From assembly GCA_019636215.1 (NCBI GenBank), contig JAHBXZ010000003.1:285284-349283 (forward strand): a stretch of 64,000 nt of DNA, written 5' to 3'. Numbering within the stretch: position 1 is the first letter of the stretch; the number at the start of each line of letters is the position of its first letter. Under the pieces are notes generated by a model, which did no database searches, was not told the origin of the DNA, and saw nothing but the letters and a program-made list of their open reading frames with translations. Made by a program: the position numbers and the translations under genes. This DNA is from Planctomycetota bacterium. Lineage in GTDB: Bacteria; Planctomycetota; UBA8742; UBA2392. This document shows positions 8,558-17,164 of this stretch, one piece after another.

Positions 8558-9973
8558 GTGACTGACAGCCGCATCAGCAGCCGCAACGTCGCCTTGAAGG
8601 ACTTTCCGCGCCTGGCGGAGATCGACCGCAACGTGGTCTGGCACCCCTACACCCAGATGCGTGAGTACGCGCAACTGGACTCGATCATCATCGAACGCGG
8701 TGAGGGCCCCTATCTGTTCGATATCCGGCGTCGCCGCTTTCTGGATGCCTTTGGCTCGATGTGGTGCAACGTCTGGGGTCACAACCACCCAGAACTGGTC
8801 AAGGCCATCCAGACCCAGGCCGGGCAGCTTTGCCACAGCAGCCTGTTCACGCTGAGCCACCTTCCGGCCGTTGAGCTGGCCGGGGCGCTGGTGGACGCCA
8901 TCCGCGAGGACTTCCGGTTTGCGGACGACCCGCCCACATTGAACCACGTGTTCTTCAGCGACAACGGCAGCACGGCCGTTGAAGTGGCCATGAAGATGGC
9001 CCTGCAGTACCAGAACCAGATCGGCCAGATCAGCCGCACACAGTTTCTTACCTTCTACGACGGCTACCACGGCGACACCTTTGGCGCCATGAGCGCCAGC
9101 GCCATCCAGGTGTTCCGACAGAAGTTCGCGCCCTCGCTGTTCAACTGCACCAACCAGTCGTACCCGATGCAGGTTGACCCGGACGAGAAACCCGACAACT
9201 GGCGCATGAACGACCGCAACCTGGAGGCCACCATGGCAGGCCTCAGCGACAAGCTGGCGGCCGTGATCATTGAGCCGGTGATCCAGGGCGCCTCCGGCAT
9301 GAGGCCGCTGTGCGAGGACTACCTGGGGCGCGTCAAGAGATACTGCCGCGAGTACGGCATCCTGCTGATCACCGACGAGGTGTTCACCGGCTTCTGCCGC
9401 ACCGGCCCGCTGGTGGCCAGTTCCGCGGAGTTGGTCGAGCCCGATATTCTTTGCCTGGGCAAGGGCATCACCGGCGGCGAACTGCCGATGGGCGTGACAG
9501 TGGCCAGCGACCGCATCTGGCAGGCGTTCCAGGGTGACTGGTCGGAAATGAAGCACTTCCTGCACGGGCACACTTTCAGTGGCAACCCGCTGGCCTGCGC
9601 AGCCGCGATTCGCAGTCTCCAGATGATCAACGAGTACAAGCTGAAAGAGAACGTGAAGGCCCGTGCCCGGGAATTCCAGCTTGCGCTGAAGCAGTCCATC
9701 GGCAAGCACCCGCGCGTGGGCCTGATACGCCAGCGCGGCCTGGCCATCGGCATCCCGATCAAAGACGCCAAGGGCGCCGAAGACGCCGGCTACACCGCGC
9801 GCGCCGATGCCAACAGGGTTTGCGCCGCGGCGCTGAAGAACCACCGCGTGATTCTGCGTCCACTGGGCAACGTGATCACGATTGTCCCGCCACTGAACAT
9901 TGAGACCCAGCACATCCTGGAAATCGTCAACGCACTCACCGAAAGCCTGAAGGTACTGGACCAGCCTGCCTGA
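8558..9973 (+). CDS. bioA: adenosylmethionine-8-amino-7-oxononanoate aminotransferase
   Basis: BioA is a PLP-dependent class III aminotransferase that converts KAPA to DAPA in biotin synthesis, using S-adenosylmethionine as amino donor. Family hallmarks are WHPYTQM (28-34, numbered from the GTG), the SDNGSTAVEVAMKMA cofactor loop (134-148), YDGYHGDTFGAMS (167-179), TDEVFTGFCRTG (272-283) with the PLP-binding aspartate, and the Schiff-base lysine in LGKGITGG (Lys302). The 471-residue length fits. The frame is open upstream to 8480, but GTG 8558 follows a purine-rich TGGAAAAG and gives the usual start. No other bio genes are nearby, and the gene is followed by about 300 bases without a gene. 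Confidence 0.9.
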   Translation: MTDSRISSRNVALKDFPRLAEIDRNVVWHPYTQMREYAQLDSIIIERGEGPYLFDIRRRRFLDAFGSMWCNVWGHNHPELVKAIQTQAGQLCHSSLFTLSHLPAVELAGALVDAIREDFRFADDPPTLNHVFFSDNGSTAVEVAMKMALQYQNQIGQISRTQFLTFYDGYHGDTFGAMSASAIQVFRQKFAPSLFNCTNQSYPMQVDPDEKPDNWRMNDRNLEATMAGLSDKLAAVIIEPVIQGASGMRPLCEDYLGRVKRYCREYGILLITDEVFTGFCRTGPLVASSAELVEPDILCLGKGITGGELPMGVTVASDRIWQAFQGDWSEMKHFLHGHTFSGNPLACAAAIRSLQMINEYKLKENVKARAREFQLALKQSIGKHPRVGLIRQRGLAIGIPIKDAKGAEDAGYTARADANRVCAAALKNHRVILRPLGNVITIVPPLNIETQHILEIVNALTESLKVLDQPA

Positions 9974-10284
9974 CCTAAGCTGCGGCTATCCTTGTGCTTT
10001 CCGCAAATGGCACACTGGTTGCCCCCGGGCTGGCGCTGCTGCTACAAAACCTGTGCTTGAGTCGGGCGCGTTTGGCTGTTACTTGTTTAAGCATCATGCC
10101 CGCAAGCGAACCTGGCAGTAGATGCGCGCCCTGTGTCCCGGGCGCCTTGCAATCCGGAAACGGGCTTTCGCAGATCAGCAACAGACCTTTGCTGAGTTGG
10201 GTTGATTCGTTTCACGCAACGGCAAAGGTGGGCTACAATTCGGTTGCAGGGTGCCGCGTAGCACCCGCAAACCGGAGCTTCCCT
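9974..10284. other. gene-poor stretch between bioA and the pseudopilin gene
   Basis: About 310 bases. No coding frame here is convincing. The last 75 bases hold a promoter candidate for the pseudopilin gene. No terminator hairpin stands out after bioA. Confidence 0.5.
10211..10239 (+). promoter_or_regulatory. candidate sigma-70 promoter of the pseudopilin gene
   Basis: TTCACG (10211-10216) and TACAAT (10234-10239) are separated by 17 bases and match 4 and 5 of 6 consensus positions. Transcription would start about 40 bases before the ATG at 10285. Confidence 0.45.
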
Positions 10285-10929
10285 ATGGCTTCCAAGCGCA
10301 ATGCCGGCTTCACGCTGGTCGAGCTGATGGTCGTGATCGCGATCCTGGGCCTGCTGGCCAGTGTGCTGGCTACCAGCGTTGTGTCCAAGATGAAGCACGC
10401 AACCCACGAACTGGACAAGAAGACGCTTCAGGACCTCTACAACCAGTTGCAGATGTCCGCGGCACTGGACCAGAAGGCCAAAAGCATGATGGTGCGCGGC
10501 CCGCTGGCCGAGCTGCGCGGACGCGCATTCTTTGAGGGCTGCTTCAAGCACAAGCTGTTCGACACCGACATGCTGGGCAAGATGGTCAGCCACGCCGGCA
10601 ACGACGTGTCGCCGGATTCCCGCTGGCTGGATGACCCGCAGGGCACCCTGCCCGAATTCTCGTGCAGCTGGGCCGCCCCGCAGGGCAATGAATGCCTGAT
10701 CCTGATGACGCTGCGCGGCAGCAACCGGCGCGTGGTGTTGTCTGCCAACACCCGCAACTGGGCGAACTTTGACGACGAGGTCATTGTGATGTGGTCGGAT
10801 GCCGAGACCGCCAGCTACATGACCGTGGAAGAATCGGCCGCATGGGGTTACTCGATTACGCCCGAGCAATGGAAAATGCCGCAGGAACTGCTGGGCAAGG
10901 TAAGGCCTTTCGACGGTGTGTTCGACTAG
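10285..10929 (+). CDS. type IV pilin-like / type II secretion pseudopilin
   Basis: The 214-residue protein carries a class III prepilin leader: a short basic leader (MASKRNAG), cleavage after Gly8, then FTLVELMVVIAILGLLASVL with Glu at mature position 5. This is the substrate of prepilin peptidase (PilD/GspO), and the hydrophobic helix packs into the pilus or pseudopilus core. The C-terminal 170 residues have no motif I can name and contain several cysteines (FEGCFKHKLF, FSCSW, NECLI), which might form a disulfide-stabilised head. GGAG lies eight bases before the ATG. A GspK-like gene and a PDZ protein lie just downstream on the opposite strand, so a role in type II secretion is likely, as GspG/H-like or a planctomycete-specific minor pseudopilin. 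Confidence 0.8.
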   Translation: MASKRNAGFTLVELMVVIAILGLLASVLATSVVSKMKHATHELDKKTLQDLYNQLQMSAALDQKAKSMMVRGPLAELRGRAFFEGCFKHKLFDTDMLGKMVSHAGNDVSPDSRWLDDPQGTLPEFSCSWAAPQGNECLILMTLRGSNRRVVLSANTRNWANFDDEVIVMWSDAETASYMTVEESAAWGYSITPEQWKMPQELLGKVRPFDGVFD

Positions 10930-11026
10930 CAACGCCCTGCGGGCCCGCGAAACCCGCATGGCACAAGGCTTGGGGCCGCGAGCCCGCCCGACATGGCGCA
11001 AGCAGTGATTGCGAGATGCCGGGCAG

Positions 11027-11147
11027 GTTCGAACCCGCTGACCTGGATGAAAGGGACGCGCGTCCCACCCGGTCAGGGTAAGGAGGATAAGCTTATGCAG
11101 CACAGGCAGCGGGGTTGAACAACGGCGCGGCGATTGCCGCGCGTTGC
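11027..11147 (+). ncRNA. structured intergenic element, candidate RNA with mini-ORF
   Basis: Bases 11027-11045 (GTTCGAACCCGCTGACCTG) pair with 11103-11120 in a long, nearly continuous stem. Inside it lie a perfect 14-base palindrome (GGGACGCGCGTCCC, 11053-11066) and the self-complementary ATAAGCTTAT. A compact hairpin (GCGCGGC, loop GATT, GCCGCGC, 11125-11142) follows and could end a transcript, though it has no U-run. A near-ideal ribosome site (AAGGAGG, 11080-11086) sits eight bases before an ATG opening a seven-codon frame (11095-11118). I compared it by eye with tRNA, 4.5S SRP RNA, tmRNA and RNase P signatures and found no match. Strand is uncertain; plus is chosen because of the ribosome site and the upstream plus-strand gene. 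Confidence 0.35.
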
Positions 11148-11288
11148 CCGGTGCCTAAGCGCGCAAAACAAACTCCAAAACTGGTATCCGACACGACCGG
11201 TCTTTGAAGGGTAAGGCTCCGTCACGATGCAAGCGCGCCGACGGAATTGAGCCGCCCCGAGAGGGCCGGTCACCATTTGCGGCCGGTT

Positions 11289-12812
11289 TCAGCTCTGCTT
11301 GAGGTCTTTGAACAGCAGCGTCAGCTTGATCTTCGGCTCTTCCGGAAGGGCGGTCTCGCCTCCCCGCGTGGCCGGCTGGGCGGTGCCGCCAGTGCCAGTG
11401 CCCCCCGTGCCTGTTCCGCCCGTGCCCGTGCCACCGGTTCCTGTTCCGCCCGTGCCCGTGCCACCAGCTGGAGCCGCCGTCTGGTTGCTGCCGGTGCGGC
11501 GGTACAGCGCGTAAACCGTGTTGGTGATCTTGCCGACCTTGGCGCTGGCCTCTACGCGAAACACGGTGCTGCGAACAACCAGCCACGGGCGAATGGCCGT
11601 GTAAATTTCCTGCGTGAAACCTTCCAGCGTGGGCTGCTGGCCCTCGGCCGTTTCTTCGTTGGTAGCGCGGGCCACAAACGCCGCGTAGTTGGCGATGTCC
11701 TGCGGCCGGAAACTGGCTTTGTCCTCGGGCTCGGCATTTGGGTCTTCAACCGGCGCAGCCTCGGGCAGCGTGCCGCCGTTCTCCTCGGCGGTCTTTACGT
11801 CACGGCGGTCCTGTTCGCGGGCGGTGATGATGCGATCCACAACATCCCAGGTCAGGCGCTCGTCCATTGCAAGCAGCAACTCGCGCGAGCAGGTGTTGAT
11901 GTTGATGCGGCCCGATGAATACAGGGTAATGTAGTGGATCAGCGGCAAGGGGTTCGGGTCGCGTGACTTGGTGTCCAGGTCTTCGACCTGCCGGCGGGTT
12001 CGCTCGAAGCGCTCTTCGTCGGTAAGCTCGTAATACGAACGATTGTCATCTTCCTGCGTTCCACTGCTGCCGGTGCCCTGTTTCAGTTCGCCGTGCAGCA
12101 GTTCGTGGGTCCAGCCTTCAACCTGCAGCAGTTCGCCCAGCGTCAGCATCTGAAACGGCGTCTGCTTCTTCATGCTGCGCTGCTCGGCCTTGCCGGCCGT
12201 GCCGCTGGTGAACTCCAGGTCGTCCGAGTCTTCACTGGCGCGTTCGTCCAGGTACTTCAGCAGGTTGCGCACCAGCGTGTCGGTGTTGGCAATGTCGTCG
12301 TCCGCCCGGCGCACCACGCGCACCTGCCCGTCCAGGTTGTCTTTCAGGCGTTCGTCACTGCGCCGGCAGATCTCGATCAGGCGCTTGAACACGGCCACCG
12401 CGCGGGTGCGCTGTTCCTCGGTGCCGCGAACCAGAGTCAGCAGGTTGAACTTGCGTTCTTCGTCGCTGATCAGCACCTGCGGCTCCGTCGGCTTGGCTCC
12501 GTCGGATGAATCGGCCACGCCCCAGGTTTCGCCCGTCCAGCGCAAAGGCTTGGCCCATGGCTCATTCAGGCTGTCGTACTCGGCGTGGCTGTCCAGCCTC
12601 AACACTACCTGCCCGCGCACCAGCCCCATGTTGGCCAGGTAAGCCGCCGAAAGGTCGTCGCGCACGTTTGCGCTGATGGCACCCTCACGGGCAACGTCGC
12701 GCTGAAGTATGTAGACAACAATCGCCAGGGCGATGATCAGCAACAGCACGATCAACAGCGCGAACCCGCGCCTCGAAATCCGCCGCCTGCCGATCGTCAC
12801 GGCCTGAATCAT
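11289..12812 (-). CDS. gspK: type II secretion minor pseudopilin GspK-like
   Basis: About 507 residues from the ATG at 12812 (the frame is open to a TTG at 12830). The start is RRRISRRGFALLIVLLLIIALAIVVYI, a prepilin-like leader with Gly-Phe at the cleavage site. GspK proteins cap the pseudopilus tip and typically lack the Glu5 of other pilins; here mature position 5 is Leu. The middle contains LYSSGRININTCSRELLLAMDE, matching the GspK helix-hairpin-helix segment. The size is large for GspK (usually about 320 residues) because of acidic insertions and a C-terminal tail of Gly-Thr-Gly repeats (positions 11382-11465). It follows the PDZ gene after about 40 bases, so the two are probably cotranscribed. 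Confidence 0.75.
   Translation of the reverse strand: MIQAVTIGRRRISRRGFALLIVLLLIIALAIVVYILQRDVAREGAISANVRDDLSAAYLANMGLVRGQVVLRLDSHAEYDSLNEPWAKPLRWTGETWGVADSSDGAKPTEPQVLISDEERKFNLLTLVRGTEEQRTRAVAVFKRLIEICRRSDERLKDNLDGQVRVVRRADDDIANTDTLVRNLLKYLDERASEDSDDLEFTSGTAGKAEQRSMKKQTPFQMLTLGELLQVEGWTHELLHGELKQGTGSSGTQEDDNRSYYELTDEERFERTRRQVEDLDTKSRDPNPLPLIHYITLYSSGRININTCSRELLLAMDERLTWDVVDRIITAREQDRRDVKTAEENGGTLPEAAPVEDPNAEPEDKASFRPQDIANYAAFVARATNEETAEGQQPTLEGFTQEIYTAIRPWLVVRSTVFRVEASAKVGKITNTVYALYRRTGSNQTAAPAGGTGTGGTGTGGTGTGGTGTGGTGTGGTAQPATRGGETALPEEPKIKLTLLFKDLKQS
11382..11465 (-). repeat. tandem repeats encoding Gly-Thr-Gly-rich linker in gspK
   Basis: Units of about 15 and 30 bases, reading GTGCCCGTGCCACCG with variants on the plus strand, encode GGTGT repeats near the C-terminus of the GspK-like protein. 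Copy number may vary between strains. Confidence 0.75.
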
Positions 12813-12849
12813 TGTGTGTTTAACGCACAACCTGCGCCTGCGTTTGCGC

Positions 12850-13734
12850 CTAATTGCGCGGCCGCAGAACCACTGTCACGGTCACCCGCTTGCCCGCACG
12901 CAGTACCTCAAGTTCCAGCTTGTCGCCGGCCTTCATGCCTGCCAGCAACGTGCGCATGTGGCCGGTGCCGCCCACGGCCTCGCCGCCGGCCTTGACCAGG
13001 ATATCGCCTTCCTTCAGGCCGGCTTCGGCTGCCGCGCCATTGTCAGTGATGGTGGAAGCCTTGACGCCGCCTTCAATGCCGTGGCGCTTGCTTTCTTCGG
13101 GCGTCAGGTTCACAAAGCTTGCGCCCATGGTCACGGTAAGGGTGGCGCGCTCAGGCTCAATCACTTTGGGCTCGGGCTTGGCCGGGGCGGGTTCTTCCAC
13201 ACGCGGGGGCACCGGCTGCGGCTGGGTTTCCTTGTGCGCCTTGCCACTGCGCAGATCTTCCAGGCGGCGCTCAAGCTCGTTGGCGGTGCGGCGCCGTTCG
13301 GCATCCAGGTCGCCCAGCTTCTTGCGAAGTTCCTTCACCTTGGCGTCGTCAGCAAATGGGTCTTCCTTGCCGGGCTGGGTGCCCAGCGTGACGATCAGCG
13401 GCTCGTTGCGGCCGTTGCCGCGGCGCACACCAAGGCTGAGAAGATCGCCGGGGCGCAGGTCTTTCAGCACCGCGCGCATGGCGTCAATCGTCGTGACGGT
13501 GGACTGCCCGGCCGAAAGGATGATGTCGCCCACTTCAAGGCCGGCATCCTTGGCGGGCGATTTGTCGTCTACCCGCGTGACCTTCAGGCCGCCTTCAATA
13601 CCCATGCGGCGGGCATCCGCAGCTTCCACCACCTGCAGGCCGCAACCCAGCCACGGCGTGTTTGCCTGGGCAGTGACGGTGCCGGCCGCGAACATGACAG
13701 CCATCACCAATACGATGCGGGTTAAGTGTCTCAT
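12850..13734 (-). CDS. secreted protein with two PDZ domains
   Basis: The 294-residue product starts with a signal peptide (MRHLTRIVLVMAVMFAAGTVTAQA). PDZ domain 1 spans about 25-110 (GCGLQVVEAADARRMGIEGGLKV... AGLEVGDIILSAGQ) and PDZ domain 2 about 205-290 (GIEGGVKASTITDNGAAAEAGLKEGDILVKAGG). A charged coiled segment and a Pro/Glu linker lie between them. No serine-protease domain is present, so it is not a Deg/HtrA protease. PDZ domains bind short C-terminal or internal peptides, and GspC of type II secretion carries one, so a scaffold or substrate-recognition role next to gspK is possible. The ATG at 13734 is preferred because GGAG lies seven bases upstream and the signal peptide begins there. 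Confidence 0.8.
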   Translation of the reverse strand: MRHLTRIVLVMAVMFAAGTVTAQANTPWLGCGLQVVEAADARRMGIEGGLKVTRVDDKSPAKDAGLEVGDIILSAGQSTVTTIDAMRAVLKDLRPGDLLSLGVRRGNGRNEPLIVTLGTQPGKEDPFADDAKVKELRKKLGDLDAERRRTANELERRLEDLRSGKAHKETQPQPVPPRVEEPAPAKPEPKVIEPERATLTVTMGASFVNLTPEESKRHGIEGGVKASTITDNGAAAEAGLKEGDILVKAGGEAVGGTGHMRTLLAGMKAGDKLELEVLRAGKRVTVTVVLRPRN

Positions 13735-13846
13735 GCTTTGTCTCCGTGGCAGTTTGGACCATTCAATATACGCATGCCGGGGTTCAAGTGGGAATCCTTT
13801 GGTTGAATCGCTGGACAACCGGTGCCGGGCTGGCAAATTCCCGCCC

Positions 13847-14275
13847 ATGGTTCACTTGGTGCAGATATTGGCCTATTCGCCCAAAGGGGCAGCCCCCGGA
13901 CGCCTTCACTTCAGGCTGGATGGCCGCGATTTTCACGCGCGCTGCGACGCCGACCCCCAGTTGGCCGAAGGCCTGCTGGTGGTGGGTTCCACCTACCCGA
14001 TTGCCCTGACCGTAGAGGCCGAGGGCAAAGTCGAGTACGCCATGGGCCCGGAACCCAGCCTGACTGTCACGCAGCCCGCAGAAAGCGGCGACCGCGTCGC
14101 GCTGATGGGCCGCACCTGGGACAGCATTGATCACCAGACTGTCAAGTTGGATGCCGCCCCCACGGTGGCACTGCGACTGAACCTTCCGCAGACGGCAACG
14201 GATTATCGCGGCGGCAGCTGGCTGGCCGCAAACGGCCTGCTGTGCGCCGATCTTCCGCCCGAGGATCACGACTAG
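13847..14275 (+). CDS. hypothetical protein
   Basis: This frame encodes 142 residues beginning MVHLVQILAYSPKGAAPGRL. The composition is that of a folded protein, with alternating hydrophobic and charged residues and no low complexity. There is no signal peptide, membrane helix or recognisable motif. The frame extends further upstream, but only as the antisense of the PDZ gene, so the ATG at 13847 is taken. It diverges from the PDZ gene and is followed 35 bases later by the DedA gene, with which it may be cotranscribed. I do not recognise the family. Confidence 0.6.
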   Translation: MVHLVQILAYSPKGAAPGRLHFRLDGRDFHARCDADPQLAEGLLVVGSTYPIALTVEAEGKVEYAMGPEPSLTVTQPAESGDRVALMGRTWDSIDHQTVKLDAAPTVALRLNLPQTATDYRGGSWLAANGLLCADLPPEDHD

Positions 14276-14310
14276 CCCGCCCCGGACAAGCCTTGCTTCC
14301 TGTGTTGACC

Positions 14311-15081
14311 ATGCTGCTGCAGGCCGCCGCCGACACCGCCGAGAAAGGCTGGGTCGCGACGTGGATTGACAAGTTCTTTGACCCGGCCTGGAACATCGCC
14401 CACGGCCCCACCATATGGGCAGCAATCCTGGTGATTCTGGTGGCGACCGGCTTCGGTCTGCCCACACCGGAAGACATCTGGCTGACCCTGGCCGGGTTCT
14501 CGGCCTACAAGCAGGCCGGCGACAAGTTCGTCTGGTACTACTTTGTGGCGGCCTTTTTTGCCTGCACCACAGCCAACCTGATCGGCGATTCCGTGGCCTG
14601 GTGGATGGGCCGGAGGTACGGGTTTGCCATCCGGGACCGCTTCAAGTTCATGCGCCGCATGCTGAATGAAAAACGCATGCTGAAGGTGCAGGGCTGGTTT
14701 GACAACTACGGCAACTGGACGGTGTTCTTCGGCAGGCAGCTCGCGGGCATTCGCTTTGTTTCGTTCTTCACCGCAGGCACCATGCGGGTGCCCTGGCTCA
14801 AGTTTGTGCTGTTCGACTTCCTGGGTTGCTTCGTCAGCATCCCTGTCTGGCTGACGCTTGGCGCGCTTGCGGCAATCTATGGCCAGGACTTCCTGAAAAA
14901 GGCTTCCTCGACTGCCAGCATCTCCATCCTGGGCGGGGCAGTTGTGGCGATTGCCATCTTTCTGGTGGTGATCAAGGTTCGCTCCCGGCGCCGGGCCCGC
15001 CAGGCCGAGGAACTGCTTGCGGCCGATCAACCCCTCAAGCCTGATGCCCCGGCCGCCAAGACCGAACCCCAGGCACCCTGA
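14311..15081 (+). CDS. DedA/VTT family membrane protein
   Basis: The 256-residue inner-membrane protein has four to five hydrophobic segments and the DedA signature region. It shows GLPTPEDIWLTLAGF near residue 50 and the conserved block GRQLAGIRFVSFFTAGTMRVPW around 145-165, where Arg and Gly positions match the family consensus. DedA proteins act in membrane homeostasis, and several are undecaprenyl-phosphate or phosphatidylethanolamine flippases. The C-terminal 25 residues are a cytoplasmic tail rich in Ala, Pro and Lys. The ATG at 14311 starts MLLQAAADTAEK; GTG and TTG codons shortly upstream are alternatives. No strong ribosome site decides between them. Confidence 0.8.
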   Translation: MLLQAAADTAEKGWVATWIDKFFDPAWNIAHGPTIWAAILVILVATGFGLPTPEDIWLTLAGFSAYKQAGDKFVWYYFVAAFFACTTANLIGDSVAWWMGRRYGFAIRDRFKFMRRMLNEKRMLKVQGWFDNYGNWTVFFGRQLAGIRFVSFFTAGTMRVPWLKFVLFDFLGCFVSIPVWLTLGALAAIYGQDFLKKASSTASISILGGAVVAIAIFLVVIKVRSRRRARQAEELLAADQPLKPDAPAAKTEPQAP

Positions 15082-15147
15082 CGAGCCAAATCCGGCAGCC
15101 ACCCCTGTTTTGTCGCATGCCTTTCTATGATCGGCGCCGGGGGAACC

Positions 15148-16173
15148 ATGGCCGAGAAACTCCGGGCGTCTGAACGCCAGCTGAACCTGCTGGGCGCGCT
15201 GCTGAAGGCGCGCGACGGCCTGTTGTGGCAGAACATTGCCAACGTGGAGGGCTACAACGACAAACTGCCCGAGCGCTCGCGCCAGAAGCGTTTCGAGCGC
15301 GACCTGCATGACCTTCGCGCACAGGGGCTGGTGGTCAGCCGCGATCTTGAGGATGGCGCACGAGCCCGCTACACGCTGGACCGCGCGGCCTGCCTGATGC
15401 CCGCGCTGAACCTGCGGCCAGAACAGCGCCTGCTGATGTTCCAGGTTGGCTCGGCCTATCTGCGCGATGGCGAAGAGGGCCCACTTTCGTCGCTGTTGTC
15501 TTCGGCATTGCTGAAGCTGCAGGCCGGCGCGGGCCGTGAAGGTCTGCCGGCCGTAGTGCCACCGTCGCTGGTGCGGCGCAGCCTGCGTCGCCGCCCCGCC
15601 GAAGCCGGTGTGCTGCAGGAAATCGGTGCCGCGCTGGTGACGCGCCGGCACATCAAGTTCCGCTACGAGGCACCCGATGGCAAGACCAGCACCCGCACCG
15701 TCGCGCCCTGGGGCATGGTGTCACGGCGCGGCGGATGGTACCTGGTGGCGCGCGACCTTGACCGCGGTGCGCCGCGCACCTACCGGCTGTCGCGCATCCG
15801 CGCACCGCTGGCCCTGGCGTGGCCGGATCGAGACGCCCCCGAGTACGACATCCCGGACGGGTTCGACCCCGAGGTCGTGTTCAGCAGCGAGGCCTTCGGC
15901 GCCGGCGAGAACAGCTTTCGCAACGTGCAGATTCGCTTTGACCCGCAGGTTGCGTTCATTGTGCGCAACGAGTTTGAAGGCATCTATCGCCTGGATGCGC
16001 ACAGCGACGGCGGGGCCACCTTGCACCTGCCCCAGGCCTATGCCGGGGAGCTGCTGCGTTACCTGTGCGAGTTTGGCGGGCACTGGCGCATCCTGCGGCC
16101 TGCGGAGCTTCGTCAGCATGTCATGGCCCACCTGAAGGGTGCCATCAGCGGCAAGAGCGGGGGCGTGGCATGA
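15148..16173 (+). CDS. WYL-domain transcriptional regulator, first of a PafBC-like pair
   Basis: The 341-residue protein has an N-terminal winged-helix region (about 5-85, with LLGALLKARDGLLWQNIANVEGYND), a linker helical region, and a WYL domain at about 165-245 whose signature residues appear in SRRGGWYLVARDLDRG. A C-terminal WCX-like extension follows. WYL proteins bind single-stranded DNA or nucleotides and regulate DNA-damage and phage-defence genes; PafB and PafC of actinobacteria form such a pair. The ATG at 15148 follows GGGGGA at ideal spacing, and the upstream in-frame ATG (15127) is less likely. Its stop overlaps the next start by four bases (ATGA), so the two proteins are translationally coupled and probably form a heterodimer. 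Confidence 0.82.
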   Translation: MAEKLRASERQLNLLGALLKARDGLLWQNIANVEGYNDKLPERSRQKRFERDLHDLRAQGLVVSRDLEDGARARYTLDRAACLMPALNLRPEQRLLMFQVGSAYLRDGEEGPLSSLLSSALLKLQAGAGREGLPAVVPPSLVRRSLRRRPAEAGVLQEIGAALVTRRHIKFRYEAPDGKTSTRTVAPWGMVSRRGGWYLVARDLDRGAPRTYRLSRIRAPLALAWPDRDAPEYDIPDGFDPEVVFSSEAFGAGENSFRNVQIRFDPQVAFIVRNEFEGIYRLDAHSDGGATLHLPQAYAGELLRYLCEFGGHWRILRPAELRQHVMAHLKGAISGKSGGVA

Positions 16174-17156
16174 GCGAACTTTCGGAGCTCTCTTCGCTGC
16201 TCAGCTTCCTTGCCGCCAACCGCGGCATTTCTCTGCGCGATGCGGCGCGGGCCACCGGGCTGCGGGTGGACCAGATCTGCCGCAGGCTCGAAGTGCTCAG
16301 CTTCTGCGGGGTGCCCCCTTACTCGCCCCACGATTACGTCAGTTACCGCCTGGTCGGGCACGGTGATGACGCCGTGATCGACCTGCAGTACGCGCAGCAC
16401 TTCGCCCGGCCGCTGAACTTCACGCCCGGTGAGGCCCTGGCACTGAAGTACGCGCTGGAGCACTTCGCCGGCGGGGCAGACGAAGAAAGCGTCGGGCTGC
16501 TGGCAGAACTGCAGGAAATGCTTGCCAACGCACTGCATGGCCGGGCACGCGAGCTGATGGCCAGAACCGGCCGCGGCTTTGTGGTGCCGCGCAAGGCCAA
16601 GGTCATGCGCGAGATGTTGCAGACATTGCAGGACGCCATTGACCGCCGCCGCGCCTGTGAATTGGAATACTTCTCTTCGCACCGCGCCAGGCTGTCGTCG
16701 CGCCGGGTGTACCCATTCCAGGTGGTAGAGCACGACGCCGCATTTTACCTGTATGGCTGGTGCGAGACCGCGCAGGCCACGCGGCACTTCCGGCTGGAAC
16801 GCATCCGCGAAGTGCGCGTCACCGACCAGCGCTACGACCGGCGCCCCCCGCCGTCACGCAAGTCCGGCCGCATGGCCGGGCTGTTTGAGGGCAAGCCAGG
16901 CGATTCGCTTCAGGTGCGCTTTGCGCCTGAGGTTGCACGCGAAGTGCAGAATGACTGGGCCAGCGCCCCCGGCGCGAAAGTGCAGGCCGGGCGGGATGGG
17001 TCATTGCTGTTGACACTTCCGCTTTACAACCCGCACTGGGCCGTCGGGTTTGTGGCTTCGTTCGGGCCCTTTGCGCGGATCGTGCAGCCCCGCTGGCTTT
17101 CGGCAGAACTGGCCGCCACGGTGCGCAGCATCCTGCAAAGCCACAAGCAAGGCTGA
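16170..17156 (+). CDS. WYL-domain transcriptional regulator, second of a PafBC-like pair
   Basis: This 328-residue paralogue of the preceding gene has an N-terminal helix-turn-helix (LLSFLAANRGISLRDAARAT, then GLRVDQICRRLEVL). A central helical region follows, then a WYL domain at about 155-235 where the motif reads AAFYLYGWCE, and a WCX-like C-terminus ending in PRWLSAELAATVRSIL. Only the loose family pattern remains at the WYL tripeptide (FYL). The start overlaps the previous stop. No defence or DNA-repair gene lies next to it, so the regulatory target is not evident from context; a palindromic repeat element follows. Confidence 0.8.
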   Translation: MSELSELSSLLSFLAANRGISLRDAARATGLRVDQICRRLEVLSFCGVPPYSPHDYVSYRLVGHGDDAVIDLQYAQHFARPLNFTPGEALALKYALEHFAGGADEESVGLLAELQEMLANALHGRARELMARTGRGFVVPRKAKVMREMLQTLQDAIDRRRACELEYFSSHRARLSSRRVYPFQVVEHDAAFYLYGWCETAQATRHFRLERIREVRVTDQRYDRRPPPSRKSGRMAGLFEGKPGDSLQVRFAPEVAREVQNDWASAPGAKVQAGRDGSLLLTLPLYNPHWAVGFVASFGPFARIVQPRWLSAELAATVRSILQSHKQG

Positions 17157-17164
17157 CCGCAGCC

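Noticed and set aside
11021..11040. GGTTCGAACC resembling a tRNA T-arm
   Set aside because: No acceptor, D or anticodon stems fit around it on either strand, and the palindrome is better explained as part of the longer stem to 11120.
11041..11120. Possible 4.5S SRP RNA
   Set aside because: The GGTCAGG start of the apical domain is present, but the rest (CCGGAAGG and the AGCAGC segment) is missing.
12854..13846. Long N-terminal extension of the hypothetical gene at 13847
   Set aside because: This part is the antisense of the PDZ gene, and Ser/Arg/Pro-rich without signal or domain.
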